Of a stretch of DNA of 64,000 nt, positions 8,137-16,907 are shown one piece after another. The stretch's first letter is position 1; each line of letters opens with the position of its first letter. Under the pieces are notes generated by a model, which saw only the letters and a list, made by a program, of their open reading frames with translations, searched no databases and was not told the DNA's origin. The DNA is from Actinobacteria bacterium HGW-Actinobacteria-1 (lineage in GTDB: Bacteria > Actinomycetota > Coriobacteriia > Anaerosomatales > Anaerosomataceae), in the NCBI GenBank assembly GCA_002841355.1, contig PHFB01000004.1, positions 56,088-120,087 on the forward strand, written 5' to 3'. A program made the position numbers and the translations under genes.

Positions 8137-9549
8137 GTGGCGACCTTGTTCGACTGGAAGCGTGAGAACAGCGCGAGCGCCAACTTCATGCTGTCGGCTG
8201 CGGCCTGGCTCGTGATCGGCGTTACATTCGGGCTGATTCTCGCACTCGAATTCGTATTCCCTGACGTCTTCAAGGGCGTGCCGTGGCTCGTGTTCGGCCG
8301 ACTTCGCCAGGCGCACGTGAACACCGTGCTCTTCGCGTGGCTCTCCGGCGCCATGATGGGCATGTGGCTGTTCATCGTGCCCAAGCTCACCGGTCGCAAG
8401 ATCTGGAGCGAGCTCGTCGGCAACATCTCGGCGGCGGCCTGGAACCTGTCGCTCGTCGTCGGGATCGTGGGGTTGCTCGCCGCGCAATCCCAGAGCCGGG
8501 AGTACGCCGAGATGATCTACGCGGTGGACGTCGCGGTGATGGTGGTGCTGCTGCTCAATCTGGTGAATATTTGGATGACGGTGGCGCACCGTGTGGAACC
8601 CAAGCTCTATGTGAGCATGTGGTACATCATCGGCACGGTGATGTGGTTCCCGCTGTTGTACTTCATCGGCAACGTCATGTGGGCGCCACCCACGGGTGCG
8701 CTGACCGGCGTCAACGACACCATCTTCAACTGGTTCTACGGGCACAACGTTCTGGGATTGTGGTTCACGACCGGGCTTCTGGCGGTCGTCTACTACATCG
8801 TTCCGCGCGAAACGCAGACACCGCTTTACAGCCACTTCCTATCGCTTATCGCGTTCTGGGGCATCGCGTTCTTCTACACGGGCGTGGGCGCGCATCACCT
8901 GCTCTGGGCACCGATCCCGTACTGGCTCAAGACGGTCGCCGTGGCCGAGAGCTTCGGCATGGTGATCCCGGTCATGGCGTTCATGTTCAACATCCTGCTC
9001 ACGATGCGAGGGAACTGGGCGAAGATCCGCGTCAGCGTGCCCCTGCTCTACGCGATAACGGGTTGGGCAGCGTATATCCTCGTGTCGTTCCAGGGATCGC
9101 ACCAGGCGATCCGCGGCATCAACGAGCTGACGCACTTCACCCAGTACGTGCCGGGCCATGCACATCTCGCGCTGCTGTTCTTCTCGGCATCGGTGCTCAT
9201 GGGTGGCATCTACTACGCCATCCCGCGCATCTTCGATTGCGAGATCTGGAGCAAGCGGATGGCGCGAGCGCAGTATGCGTTCTACATCATCGGCTTCTCG
9301 GCGTTCTTCATGGGCTTCTTCCTCACGGGAATCACGCAGGGCTCTTCGTGGGTGCATGAGGGGCTGCCGGTGTGGACCGTCCTGCCTGGTCTGCGACCGT
9401 ACATGGCACTGCGCATCATCGGTGGTGCGCTCGTGGTCACGAGCTTCGTGATGTTCGCGGTCAATGTGTTCGCGACCGTGAAGGTGCGTAGGCGCGTGGA
9501 GCTTCCGGGCGAGCGCGTCCCGCTTGCCGAGGAGGTGAGCGCATCATGA
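8137..9549 (+). CDS. ccoN: cbb3-type cytochrome c oxidase subunit I
   Basis: About 470 residues with 12 predicted membrane helices, the catalytic subunit that reduces oxygen at the haem b3-CuB site. Haem and copper ligand motifs are visible: RLRQAHVNTVLFAWLSGAMMG, YGHNVLGLWFTTGLLAVVYYIVP (CuB histidine plus the helix-VII tyrosine typical of cbb3), GVGAHHLLWAPIPYWLK and YVPGHAHLALLFF. The GTG at 8137 is used, within a run GGGAGGGG; a TTG at 8146 would have the better spacing and cannot be excluded. It overlaps the next gene by four bases (ATGA), indicating coupled translation. It opens an operon that runs to the copper ATPase at 14781. Confidence 0.95.
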   Translation: MATLFDWKRENSASANFMLSAAAWLVIGVTFGLILALEFVFPDVFKGVPWLVFGRLRQAHVNTVLFAWLSGAMMGMWLFIVPKLTGRKIWSELVGNISAAAWNLSLVVGIVGLLAAQSQSREYAEMIYAVDVAVMVVLLLNLVNIWMTVAHRVEPKLYVSMWYIIGTVMWFPLLYFIGNVMWAPPTGALTGVNDTIFNWFYGHNVLGLWFTTGLLAVVYYIVPRETQTPLYSHFLSLIAFWGIAFFYTGVGAHHLLWAPIPYWLKTVAVAESFGMVIPVMAFMFNILLTMRGNWAKIRVSVPLLYAITGWAAYILVSFQGSHQAIRGINELTHFTQYVPGHAHLALLFFSASVLMGGIYYAIPRIFDCEIWSKRMARAQYAFYIIGFSAFFMGFFLTGITQGSSWVHEGLPVWTVLPGLRPYMALRIIGGALVVTSFVMFAVNVFATVKVRRRVELPGERVPLAEEVSAS

Positions 9550-11483
9550 AGATGACATTCAAGGTCATCGTCTTCGGTGGGCTCGCGGTGTTCTTTGCGG
9601 TCGTCGCGGTGGCGGTCTTCACGCCGGTCGCGCTGTGGAAGCCGCCGCAGACCGTCGTGGCTCACGAGTACACGGCCGAGCAGATGCGCGGCCGCGAGCT
9701 CTACTACTCCAACGGCTGCAACTACTGCCACACACAGTACGTACGAGAGGTCGACAACGGGATGGGCCCGGTCTCCGAAGGCGGCGACTACACGTTCGAC
9801 AACCCGATGATCCTGGGCTCGGAACGCACCGGTCCCGATCTCTCGTACATCGGACGGAAGCGCTCGATGAGCTGGGAGATCGACCACCTCAAAGAGCCGC
9901 GTGATTTCTCCCCGATGTCGATCATGCCGAGTTTCGCCTTCCTTCCTGATGAGGACCTGCGCGCGATCGGCGAGTACCTGTACGCGCTTGGCGACCGCAA
10001 TGCTGCCGAGTGGATGGTGCCGGCTCCGGCGTCGTACGCCGGAACCTCGTCGCCGAGCATGGGCGAGTCGATGCTGCCCGAGGGCGAGAATTCCCCGGCG
10101 CAGGGCTGGGACACGTTCAAGTCCTCGGGCCTCTACGAAGGCAAGCTCATCTACACGGCAAAGTGCCTCACCTGCCACGGGTGCGCTGGCAACGGCCTTG
10201 GCCACTACGCCGGCACGCTCATCGTGACGCCGGCCAACTTCAAGGTGGACCCGTTCCGCACGATGCCGGACGACCAGTGGTTCTGGCACGTCTCGGAAGG
10301 CGTCCAGGGTACCGTCATGCCGCCGTGGAAGGAGAGCCTCACCGAGAGCCAGCGCTGGAACGTCATCCACTACGTGCAACAGGTGTACGCGAGCACGTGG
10401 GAGCGCGACCCGGATGAGGGAGATGTCCCCGCCGAGTACCAGAAGACGAGCCCGCTTGAGGTGACGCTTGAGAACATCGACGCGGGCAAGCGCCTGTGGA
10501 CGCGCGAGTGCCTCGTCTGCCACGGTGACGCAGCAACGGGCGAGGGTCCGTACCGCGCCGGCATCGAGCCGGTGCCGCCGGACTTCTCGTCGCTTGCCGA
10601 CTACGCCGACTGGGGAGACGACGCGTACTTCTGGCGCATCAGCGAGGGCGTGCCGTGGTCGGCCATGCCCGCGTGGAAGGTCTCCTACAACGAGGAGGAG
10701 CGCTTCCAGCTGGTCATGTACATACGCACGATGTTCACGCAGACGCTGACTCCGCCGGCGCAACCTGCCGAGGCGGAGAGCTTCGACTTCCCGAAGATCA
10801 TGCACGCCATGGCGATCCCGACCTCGGCAAGCTACGACGCCGGCAGGCAGATGTTCCTTGAGCGCTGCGCGCACTGCCACGGCGTCGCGGGAGACGGGAC
10901 CGGCTGGGCCGGGCAGTACCTGAACCCGAAACCTGCCGACCTGCGCAAGATCAGCAAGCGGGCATCGGGGGATCTGTCGACGATCGAGGGCGAATATCAG
11001 TCGAAGCTCTCGTTCGGCATCAAGGACAGTGCGATGCCCACCTGGGGCGAGTTCCTCTCGCAGAAAGAGCGCTGGAACGACGTCCGGTTCGTGCTCGACT
11101 CCTTCCTGACCGGCAAGAAGGTCACGACGAGCCAGCACAAGCCGGGTGCGCTTCCTACCGAGTACGTCCGCACGGACACTGGCATCTTCCAGGGCGAGAT
11201 TGCAACGATCGATCCGGCTGCCGGCAAACCGATCTACGAGCGCTACTGCCAGCCATGTCACGCCGCCGACGGTAAGGGCAACGGCCCGGGCACGATCGGC
11301 TCGGCAAGCGGGTCTCCGGCGGCGTTCCCCTCGGACATGGAGGACCAGTACGTGTTCTACCGGGTCAGAGCCGGCGTTTCCGGCAGCATGATGTACGGAT
11401 TCGAATGGACGCTTTCCGAGACCGACATCTGGAATGTGAGCGCGTACACCATCGAGCTCACCGGCCGGAAGTTCGGGGGGTGA
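9546..11483 (+). CDS. ccoO: pentaheme CcoO: cbb3 oxidase subunit II fused to four extra cytochrome c domains
   Basis: A 645-residue protein, about three times the usual CcoO length. Residues 1-165 are CcoO: one N-terminal membrane anchor, haem motif CNYCH at Cys58, GSERTGPDLSYIGR, DHLKEPRDFSP and the methionine ligand in SIMPSF. Then come four further class I cytochrome c domains with CLTCH (Cys207), CLVCH (Cys322), CAHCH (Cys441) and CQPCH (Cys568). Each has a methionine-bearing segment near its end (GTVMPPWKES, WSAMPAWKVS, SAMPTWGEF, GSMMYGFEW) and a tryptophan-rich helix. In ordinary cbb3 oxidases two such domains reside on CcoP. Here they appear to have been moved and duplicated onto CcoO, giving a five-haem electron wire to CcoN. 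The frame is continuous, with no sign of assembly-made fusion. Confidence 0.92.
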   Translation: MKMTFKVIVFGGLAVFFAVVAVAVFTPVALWKPPQTVVAHEYTAEQMRGRELYYSNGCNYCHTQYVREVDNGMGPVSEGGDYTFDNPMILGSERTGPDLSYIGRKRSMSWEIDHLKEPRDFSPMSIMPSFAFLPDEDLRAIGEYLYALGDRNAAEWMVPAPASYAGTSSPSMGESMLPEGENSPAQGWDTFKSSGLYEGKLIYTAKCLTCHGCAGNGLGHYAGTLIVTPANFKVDPFRTMPDDQWFWHVSEGVQGTVMPPWKESLTESQRWNVIHYVQQVYASTWERDPDEGDVPAEYQKTSPLEVTLENIDAGKRLWTRECLVCHGDAATGEGPYRAGIEPVPPDFSSLADYADWGDDAYFWRISEGVPWSAMPAWKVSYNEEERFQLVMYIRTMFTQTLTPPAQPAEAESFDFPKIMHAMAIPTSASYDAGRQMFLERCAHCHGVAGDGTGWAGQYLNPKPADLRKISKRASGDLSTIEGEYQSKLSFGIKDSAMPTWGEFLSQKERWNDVRFVLDSFLTGKKVTTSQHKPGALPTEYVRTDTGIFQGEIATIDPAAGKPIYERYCQPCHAADGKGNGPGTIGSASGSPAAFPSDMEDQYVFYRVRAGVSGSMMYGFEWTLSETDIWNVSAYTIELTGRKFGG

Positions 11484-11488
11484 TGATC

Positions 11489-11680
11489 ATGCCACTCGGG
11501 TTGTGGGTCGTGGTCGGCTGGATGGCATTCGTGGCGCTCACCGCGGTCGTCATGATCGTCTGGGGGTTCAGGGCCGGGCAGTTCAAGGATATCGAGGAGC
11601 CGAAGTACCGCATGCTCGAGGACCGGGAGCCGCAGGCGTGGCCCGGGCGCGAGCCGAAGGGAGGCGGCGCGGATGCCTAA
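11489..11680 (+). CDS. ccoS: cbb3-type cytochrome oxidase assembly protein CcoS
   Basis: A 63-residue protein with one N-terminal membrane helix (GLWVVVGWMAFVALTAVVMIV) followed by the CcoS/FixS signature WGFRAGQFKDIEEPKYRML, equivalent to the RSGQFDDLEGPA..ML stretch of the family. CcoS is needed to put haem b and copper into cbb3 oxidase. The ATG at 11489 lies after a run of G (GGGGGG) at fair spacing; an ATG at 11483 overlapping the CcoO stop is the alternative. It overlaps the next frame by eight bases. Confidence 0.85.
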   Translation: MPLGLWVVVGWMAFVALTAVVMIVWGFRAGQFKDIEEPKYRMLEDREPQAWPGREPKGGGADA

Positions 11681-11981
11681 GAACGTTCTCGATGTCTGGG
11701 GCGAGTTGATGGCGATCAGCATCGGCACGGTCGTTCTCGTGCTGGCTGCGCTGGCGTTCTCCTTCAAGCATCGCGCACGCACGCAGCCGGGAAGCAGCGG
11801 GCATCGCCCGGCCGAGCAGCTCGAGGACACCGAGCGCATCAGCCCGGACGGCTACATCGACAGCTTCTCGGGGCTCATCGAAGAGGCCGGAGGCAGCCTG
11901 CCGCCGATTGGTTGGGTCATCGTCGGCGTCATTCTGGTCGCGTACGTGGCGTACCTCATCCTGTTCTGGACTCCGGCGTAA
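11673..11981 (+). CDS. haemless CcoQ/CcoP N-terminal-like oxidase subunit
   Basis: A 102-residue protein with two membrane helices, at about residues 12-32 and 78-99. The first half resembles the small CcoQ subunit; the second half, beginning near DGYIDSFSGLIEE and ending in a hydrophobic helix before FWTPA, resembles the CcoP N-terminal anchor, where a short acidic sequence precedes a membrane helix. It has no CxxCH motif. Together with the extra haem domains on the CcoO in this operon, this looks like a CcoP split so that its anchor stands alone. The assignment rests on position and hydropathy, so it is moderate only. It overlaps ccoS by eight bases. Confidence 0.6.
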   Translation: MPKNVLDVWGELMAISIGTVVLVLAALAFSFKHRARTQPGSSGHRPAEQLEDTERISPDGYIDSFSGLIEEAGGSLPPIGWVIVGVILVAYVAYLILFWTPA

Positions 11982-11992
11982 GGGAGCATCTC

Positions 11993-12325
11993 ATGGCGTA
12001 CTTCTACGAGGTCTCGTTCGACCTCGAAAAGGATGAAATCGACGAACTCGAGATGGGGCATTCGCTCCAGCGCGTCCTCGGGTTCCTGAAGGTGAACCTG
12101 CCGGGGCAGACGGGCCATGTGACCTCCTCGGCTATGTACTCCGTTGATGACGCCGAGCGAACCCGCGTCGTCTTCATGAGCGAATGGAACACCTGGGAAG
12201 ACGTGATCAACCACTGCGAGTCGGCGCTCTTCGAGGACAAGGTGATCACCGAGTTCGGACCGCGGATCACGGCGGAGCGTCTGACACACCGCTTCTATGC
12301 CGAGGTCGGGACGGAGACGTACTGA
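11993..12325 (+). CDS. small cytoplasmic protein, possible dimeric alpha-beta barrel (ABM-like)
   Basis: A 110-residue soluble protein with no signal or membrane segment. The spacing of its segments (FYEVSFDLEKDEIDE, then RTRVVFMSEWNTWEDVINHCESALFEDK, then HRFYAEVG) is reminiscent of ferredoxin-like ABM or haem-degrading monooxygenase folds, but I do not recognise a family. AAGGGAG precedes the ATG at good spacing. It lies in the middle of the oxidase operon, three bases before the copper ATPase, so a part in oxidase maturation or in handling haem or copper is possible. The function is unknown. Confidence 0.55.
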   Translation: MAYFYEVSFDLEKDEIDELEMGHSLQRVLGFLKVNLPGQTGHVTSSAMYSVDDAERTRVVFMSEWNTWEDVINHCESALFEDKVITEFGPRITAERLTHRFYAEVGTETY

Positions 12326-12327
12326 CC

Positions 12328-14781
12328 GTGGAGATGGACCACTCGGGTCACACCGAGCATGTGGGGCACATGCAGCATCCAGGCGACGGCGCTGTTGTCG
12401 GTGCGCAGTGCGCGCTCTGCGGCATGGACATCGTAGGGACGCCGGTCGTGCGAACGATCGGCGGCGAAGAGGTGCAGTTCGATACCGACGGTTGCGCGCG
12501 CATCTACGAGGTCGCCGCTGCACAGGGCATCCTCGATCAGGTCCTGAGTGCAGCGGAGCCGAAGCACGCGGGTGCGCTGGAGCGCCTGCGCACGCCGCAT
12601 GCAACGGCGTACATCGACCTTGGGGGGATGTGGTGCGCGTCGTGCGCCACATCGGCCGGACGCGTGCTGGAACATGCTGACGGCGTCGAGTCCGCAACGT
12701 TCAACTTCGCGATGGGCAAGGGCCGCGTCGACTACGATCCGACGAAGATCGAGATCGACGAGATCCTGCACCGGCTCGAGGGCATGGGATACACGCCCCG
12801 AGTAACAGGGGAGAGCGGCCTCAAAGACGCGGGCAAGGCCGAGGAGCGCATCCTCATCCAGGCGATCGTCGCGCTCGCGTTCGAGATGCAGGTGATGCTC
12901 CTGTACCTCGAGCGCCTGTACCCGCTCTACAACCGCGGGCAGTTCGCGTCGGCGGACGCGCACACGGCCGGGCTCATCGTATGGGCACTCGCGACCCCCG
13001 CGCTCTTCATCGGCGGTCAGTCGTTCCTGCGTGGCGCGTGGCACTCGCTGCTCGCGCGCTCGGCGAACATGGACACGCTCGTCGCGCTCGGCACGCTCGC
13101 TGCGTACACGTACAGCGTGTGGGCCGTGCTCGCCGGCGGCAGGGCGCTCTACTTCGACTCCGTCGTGATGATCACGACGTTCGTGGTCGTGGGTCGCTAT
13201 CTGGAGACGGTTGGCGGCGCCCGTGCCCGCAAGGACGTACGCGCGCTGCTCGAGCTGCAACCGGAGCGCGCGTGGAAGGACGAGGACGGCGAGCTCACGC
13301 AGGTGCGCGCCTCGACGCTCATGGCTGGCGAGACGATCGTCGTGAAGCAGGGTGAACGCGTACCGGTCGATGCCGAGGTGATCGACGGCTCCGGTGCGGC
13401 GAACGAGTCGCTGCTCACCGGCGAGGCGGTCACTGTTCGCAAGTCGGCAGGTGACGAAGTCCTGGCTGGCACGATCTTGGTCGAAGGCACCGTCACCGCT
13501 CGCGTGGTCCGCGTGGCCGAGGAGACCCGCCTCGCGGCGGTGCGCCACCTCGTCGAGTCGACGCTCGCAACCAAGGCGCCCGTCGAGAGGCTCGCGGACA
13601 CCGCATCCAAGTGGCTGACGGCCGCGATCATGGCCATCTCCGTGCTCACGTTCCTCGGCTGGTGGCTTGTCGCGAAATCGCCCGCCGAGGCACTCATCGC
13701 CGCCGTTGCGGTGCTGGTGGTGGCGTGCCCGTGCGCGCTCGGTCTGGCCACACCGCTTGCGGTGAGCGTCACGCTCGGGCAGGCGGCGACGGTGGGCGTG
13801 CTTGTACGGAGCCCCGCAGCGCTCGAGACGGCCGGCTTCGTCACACGTGCCGCGTTCGACAAGACCGGGACGTTGACGCGCGGCGAGCTCGAAGTGGTGG
13901 CTGCTATCCCCGTGGACGACGGCATCTCGGGGGAGCAGCTCAGGTGTCTTGCAGCGTCCGCCGAGGCACGCTCCGAGCACCCGCTTGGCAGGGCGATCGC
14001 GCATTCGTGCGATAGCGTGCTGCCGACGAGCGGCTTCACGCCCGCGAAGGGTGAGGGAGTCGAGGCGACGGTCGACGACGCGCTCGTGCGCGTCGGGCGC
14101 GATACCTACGTGCACGGCGACATCCCGGCGACACTTCGGCAGGTCGAACTGGATCATGCATCCGAGGGGCGCACGGTGGTGTGGGTCTCCAGGGGAGACG
14201 GCGTCCTCGGACTCATCGCGCTCCGAGACGACGTATTGCCCGGAGCCTCCGAGGTGATTCGGGAGATGCAGGAGACGGGCATCGCTACGGCGCTCCTCTC
14301 GGGCGACAGCGGTGCCGCGACCGCGGCCATCGCCGAGCAGCTCGGCATCGATGCGCATGAGGCGCGCCTGACGCCCGAACGCAAGGCCGAGGTCATCGCC
14401 GGATGGCAGGCTGCGGGGGAGCGCGTCCTCATGGTCGGCGACGGCGTCAACGACGCTCCGGCGCTCGCCCGTGCGGATGTGAGCGTGACGGTCGCGGGCG
14501 GCACCGATGTGGCCGGCGAGACGTCGGACGTCGTTCTGGCCAGGGCCGATCTGCGCCTGGTTCCCTGGTTCATCCGGCTGTCGGTGCTGTCGCGTCGTGT
14601 GATCAGGGAGAACCTCGGCTGGGCACTGCTCTACAACGCCATCGCCGTGCCGCTCGCGGCGTTCGGCATCATCTCACCGGCGATTGCGGCGGCCACTATG
14701 GCGGGTAGCAGCCTGCTCGTCGTAGGCAACTCGCTCAGGCTTGGACGCGTCATCGCGCGAAGCAAGAATCGCCTGCATTAG
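12328..14781 (+). CDS. ccoI: copper-translocating P1B-type ATPase, CcoI/CopA type
   Basis: An 817-residue heavy-metal ATPase. The N-terminus is histidine-rich ([18 protein letters not shown]), followed by a YHS-like segment with CALCGMD and then an HMA domain with GGMWCASC. The membrane metal site is the CPC motif in [15 protein letters not shown]. Catalytic motifs are [15 protein letters not shown] (phosphorylated aspartate), SEHPLGRAI in the nucleotide-binding domain and [13 protein letters not shown] with this HMA points to Cu(I). Its place at the end of a cbb3 operon with ccoS makes it the CcoI/FixI ATPase that supplies copper for the CuB site; a general copper exporter is the alternative. 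The GTG start at 12328 follows a GGAGA at long spacing; an ATG lies six bases on. Confidence 0.88.
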   Translation: MEMDHSGHTEHVGHMQHPGDGAVVGAQCALCGMDIVGTPVVRTIGGEEVQFDTDGCARIYEVAAAQGILDQVLSAAEPKHAGALERLRTPHATAYIDLGGMWCASCATSAGRVLEHADGVESATFNFAMGKGRVDYDPTKIEIDEILHRLEGMGYTPRVTGESGLKDAGKAEERILIQAIVALAFEMQVMLLYLERLYPLYNRGQFASADAHTAGLIVWALATPALFIGGQSFLRGAWHSLLARSANMDTLVALGTLAAYTYSVWAVLAGGRALYFDSVVMITTFVVVGRYLETVGGARARKDVRALLELQPERAWKDEDGELTQVRASTLMAGETIVVKQGERVPVDAEVIDGSGAANESLLTGEAVTVRKSAGDEVLAGTILVEGTVTARVVRVAEETRLAAVRHLVESTLATKAPVERLADTASKWLTAAIMAISVLTFLGWWLVAKSPAEALIAAVAVLVVACPCALGLATPLAVSVTLGQAATVGVLVRSPAALETAGFVTRAAFDKTGTLTRGELEVVAAIPVDDGISGEQLRCLAASAEARSEHPLGRAIAHSCDSVLPTSGFTPAKGEGVEATVDDALVRVGRDTYVHGDIPATLRQVELDHASEGRTVVWVSRGDGVLGLIALRDDVLPGASEVIREMQETGIATALLSGDSGAATAAIAEQLGIDAHEARLTPERKAEVIAGWQAAGERVLMVGDGVNDAPALARADVSVTVAGGTDVAGETSDVVLARADLRLVPWFIRLSVLSRRVIRENLGWALLYNAIAVPLAAFGIISPAIAAATMAGSSLLVVGNSLRLGRVIARSKNRLH

Positions 14782-14811
14782 GTGGTCTTTTCTTTGGCAG
14801 TTATGTTCGCT

Positions 14812-14932
14812 TATCATAGTGCGGGGCCCAAACGTGGGCCACGGGTTTGCGGCGCGACAGTCCGGCTGTCTCGCGGATACGTTGTCTCGCCGCTTTTGTT
14901 TTGCCCCCGAGGGGGCGGAGAGTGAGTTTGGT
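14812..14932 (+). promoter_or_regulatory. promoter -10 element and long 5' leader of the cold-shock gene
   Basis: The 151 bases between the ATPase and the cold-shock gene hold a TATCAT (14812-14817) that could be a -10 box, and then about 110 bases of leader. The leader contains a GC hairpin (CCCC CGAG GGGG, about 14905-14914) just upstream of the GGAG ribosome site. Structured leaders are normal for cold-shock mRNAs, where they act in temperature-dependent translation; that role is an inference here. Confidence 0.35.
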
Positions 14933-15136
14933 ATGGCTAACGGTACCGTTAAGTGGTTCAACCCGGACAAGGGCTACGGCTTCATCTCGCGTGAGGATGG
15001 CGACGATCTGTTCGTCCACTTCTCCGAGATCCAGGGCGAGGGCTTCAAGACTCTCGACGAGGGCCAGGCTGTGGAGTTCGACGTGACCACCGGCCAGAAC
15101 GGCAAGATGCAGGCGAGCAACGTCCGCAAGCTCTAA
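14933..15136 (+). CDS. cold-shock protein, CspA family
   Basis: A 67-residue single cold-shock domain protein of normal length. Both nucleic-acid-binding motifs are present: RNP1 as KGYGFIS and RNP2 as LFVHFSEI, in the standard [15 protein letters not shown] context. Such proteins bind single-stranded RNA and DNA and act as RNA chaperones. The ATG is followed immediately by the family start ANGTVKWF. It stands alone with its own leader upstream and a strong hairpin at 15163-15194 downstream. Confidence 0.97.
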   Translation: MANGTVKWFNPDKGYGFISREDGDDLFVHFSEIQGEGFKTLDEGQAVEFDVTTGQNGKMQASNVRKL

Positions 15137-15162
15137 GCTTCGCGGAACTCATAGCATGCAAC

Positions 15163-15194
15163 GGAAGGGCGGCTCCAATCGGAGCCGCCCTTCC
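15163..15194. terminator. strong hairpin between convergent csp and MerR genes
   Basis: A perfect 14-bp stem, GGAAGGGCGGCTCC against its complement, with the loop AATC. There is no clear T-run on either side, so it is an atypical intrinsic terminator, but its place between two converging genes suits a two-way transcription stop. Confidence 0.75.
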
Positions 15195-15214
15195 GGCGTT
15201 GCTAGGCTACTCGT

Positions 15215-15976
15215 CTAACCGCGGGAGCGCGTCAGGTTCGCGATGATCGCGTCGTGCCAGTACTGCGCCATGCCCTCGTGGATCTTCTCGTACGTCGCCG
15301 TGAAGCGGGGGTCGGCGAGGTACATCTCGGCAAGACCGGCGTGCATCTGGTGCGAGCAGGGATAGAACCACGTGTCGATCTGGAGCCGGGCCTGCTCGGC
15401 CAGATCCATCGCGCGCGGGTCATCAGCGGGAACGCCGGCGTCCATGAGCGCAGCCGTGTCGCGTCCGATCTGGTCGCTCTCGGCTTTGTAGCGCGCCCAA
15501 TCCTCCTTCTTGTAGCCCTTCGTGCGACGTGCCGACTCTTTGTACGCGTCGGTCTCGCCCCAGCGCTCCTCGACCTCGGCCTCGTACTGTTTCGGGTCGA
15601 AGTCGCCGAAGGCTTCGAACATATCGTCAGGTGCCATCGCGGTGCCTTTCTCGATGCCGTCGAGCGTCTCCTCCACGGCGTCCATCATCTTCATGAGCTG
15701 CGACGCCTTGTCCGCGAGCATGCGGTGTTGCAGGCGCAGCGCCTCTCGGCGGTCGAACGCGGGGTCGTGCATCAGGCGCTTGATGTCCTCCAGCCCGAAT
15801 CCGAGCTCCTTGAAGAACATCACCTGCTGCAGCGTCACGAGGTCGTCGTCGGTGTAGAGCCGGTACCCCGCCTCGGAGCGCTCCGACGGGCCAAGCAGGC
15901 CGATCGTGTCGTAGTGATGCAGCGTGCGCACGCTGATCCCTGCGATTCCGGCGACGTCTCCTACTGTGTGTGCCAC
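15215..15976 (-). CDS. MerR-family regulator with TipAS drug-binding domain
   Basis: A 253-residue regulator. Residues 1-70 form the MerR winged helix (VGDVAGIAGISVRTLHHYDTIGLL, then EAGYRLYTDDDL). A coiled-coil linker follows (about 75-110). The C-terminal half is a TipAS-type domain, with YEAEVEERWG, the helical segments ending in WFYPCSHQMHAGLAEMYLADPRFTATYEKI, and AQYWHDAI; TipAS domains bind thiopeptide and related antibiotics. The GTG start at 15976 is fixed by a very good Shine-Dalgarno, GGAGGTGA, six bases upstream. A MerR-type promoter with its operator lies directly before it, so it should activate itself. No obvious resistance target adjoins it; the divergent LOG gene may share the control region. 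Confidence 0.9.
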   Translation of the reverse strand: MAHTVGDVAGIAGISVRTLHHYDTIGLLGPSERSEAGYRLYTDDDLVTLQQVMFFKELGFGLEDIKRLMHDPAFDRREALRLQHRMLADKASQLMKMMDAVEETLDGIEKGTAMAPDDMFEAFGDFDPKQYEAEVEERWGETDAYKESARRTKGYKKEDWARYKAESDQIGRDTAALMDAGVPADDPRAMDLAEQARLQIDTWFYPCSHQMHAGLAEMYLADPRFTATYEKIHEGMAQYWHDAIIANLTRSRG

Positions 15977-15996
15977 GTGTTCTCACCTCCGATGTC

Positions 15997-16027
15997 AGCC
16001 TAAACCCTAACGTAACGTGAGGGTCAA
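15997..16027 (-). promoter_or_regulatory. MerR-type promoter with 19-bp spacer and palindromic operator
   Basis: Read on the minus strand, TTGACC (16027-16022) and TAGGCT (16002-15997) are separated by 19 bases. A near-perfect 21-base palindrome, ACCCT..AGGGT with ACGT half-sites inside, fills the spacer (three mismatched positions including the centre). An over-long spacer holding a dyad is the hallmark of promoters that MerR proteins activate by twisting the DNA. It lies just ahead of the TipA-like gene. Confidence 0.8.
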
Positions 16028-16098
16028 CACCTGTTTTCCCGATTCCTTCGTGCCTCTCTCCTGGTACCATCAAGATGCATTTCAGCCGAGGAGGTCTC

Positions 16099-16830
16099 AT
16101 GCCCGAGTTCAACCCGAACGACCTGGACGCCTATCCGCCGTCGCTTCTCGAGCAAGTCGTAGGCGCCGAAGCCGAGTTCCTCGCCGGAGGGCACGGTCAT
16201 GCCGAGAACGTCGAGAGCGCCGTGCGGATCTTCCTCGAGCTGCTTCGCGGCTTCGAGTTCCTCAACATCGACATCCCCATGGTCACGGTGTTCGGCTCGG
16301 CGCGGTTCCCCGAGGGGCACCCCCACTACGAGCTCGCGCGCCAGATGGGACAGACGCTCGCGAACGCGGGGTACGGCGTCATGACAGGTGGCGGTCCCGG
16401 CATCATGGAGGCCGCGAACCGTGGCGCCCGTGAGGCGGGCGGGCTCTCGCTCGGCGCGAACATTCACCTGCCGCACGAGCAGCGCCCGAACCCGTACCTC
16501 GACCGCGTCATGACTTTCGAGCACTTCTTCGTGCGCAAGGTGATGATGGTGAAGTACTCTCGTGCGTTCGTGATCATGCCGGGCGGCTTCGGCACGCTCG
16601 ACGAGCTCTTCGAGGCCATGACGCTCATCCAGACCGGGAAGATGGAGCCGTTCCCGATCGTGCTCATGGGAACGGAGTTCTGGAATCCGATGATGGAGTT
16701 CTTCCTCGAACGTCTTGTTGCCGAGGGAACCATTGCCGCCGGCGACGTAGACCTCATGCAGATGACAGACTCGTGCGACGAGGCCGTGCGCTTCATCCAG
16801 GCCAATCCGAAGGGCAACAACCACGCCTGA
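16099..16830 (+). CDS. LOG family protein (TIGR00730, Rossmann-like)
   Basis: A 243-residue protein of the LOG family, often mislabelled lysine decarboxylase. The key motifs are present: GYGVMTGGGPGIMEAANRGA (phosphate-binding loop) and the catalytic-site signature MPGGFGTLDE. Characterised relatives are phosphoribohydrolases that release a free base from nucleoside 5'-monophosphates; the bacterial substrate is often AMP-like. The ATG at 16099 follows GAGGAGGT with short spacing; an in-frame ATG at 16075 is less supported. It is divergent from the TipA-like regulator, sharing the 122-base control region. Confidence 0.88.
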   Translation: MPEFNPNDLDAYPPSLLEQVVGAEAEFLAGGHGHAENVESAVRIFLELLRGFEFLNIDIPMVTVFGSARFPEGHPHYELARQMGQTLANAGYGVMTGGGPGIMEAANRGAREAGGLSLGANIHLPHEQRPNPYLDRVMTFEHFFVRKVMMVKYSRAFVIMPGGFGTLDELFEAMTLIQTGKMEPFPIVLMGTEFWNPMMEFFLERLVAEGTIAAGDVDLMQMTDSCDEAVRFIQANPKGNNHA

Positions 16831-16907
16831 GCCGGACTCGGCATCACTCTTGCAGCGCCCATGGTGGTATAGAGATACGGTAGGGCGGCACCTTCAAGGA
16901 GCCGAAG

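Noticed and set aside
12295..14358. A 687-codon open frame on the minus strand.
   Set aside because: Shadow of the copper ATPase.
14794..14817. TTGGCA and TATCAT as a -35/-10 pair for the cold-shock gene.
   Set aside because: The spacing is only 12 bases; only the -10 box is kept as a possibility.
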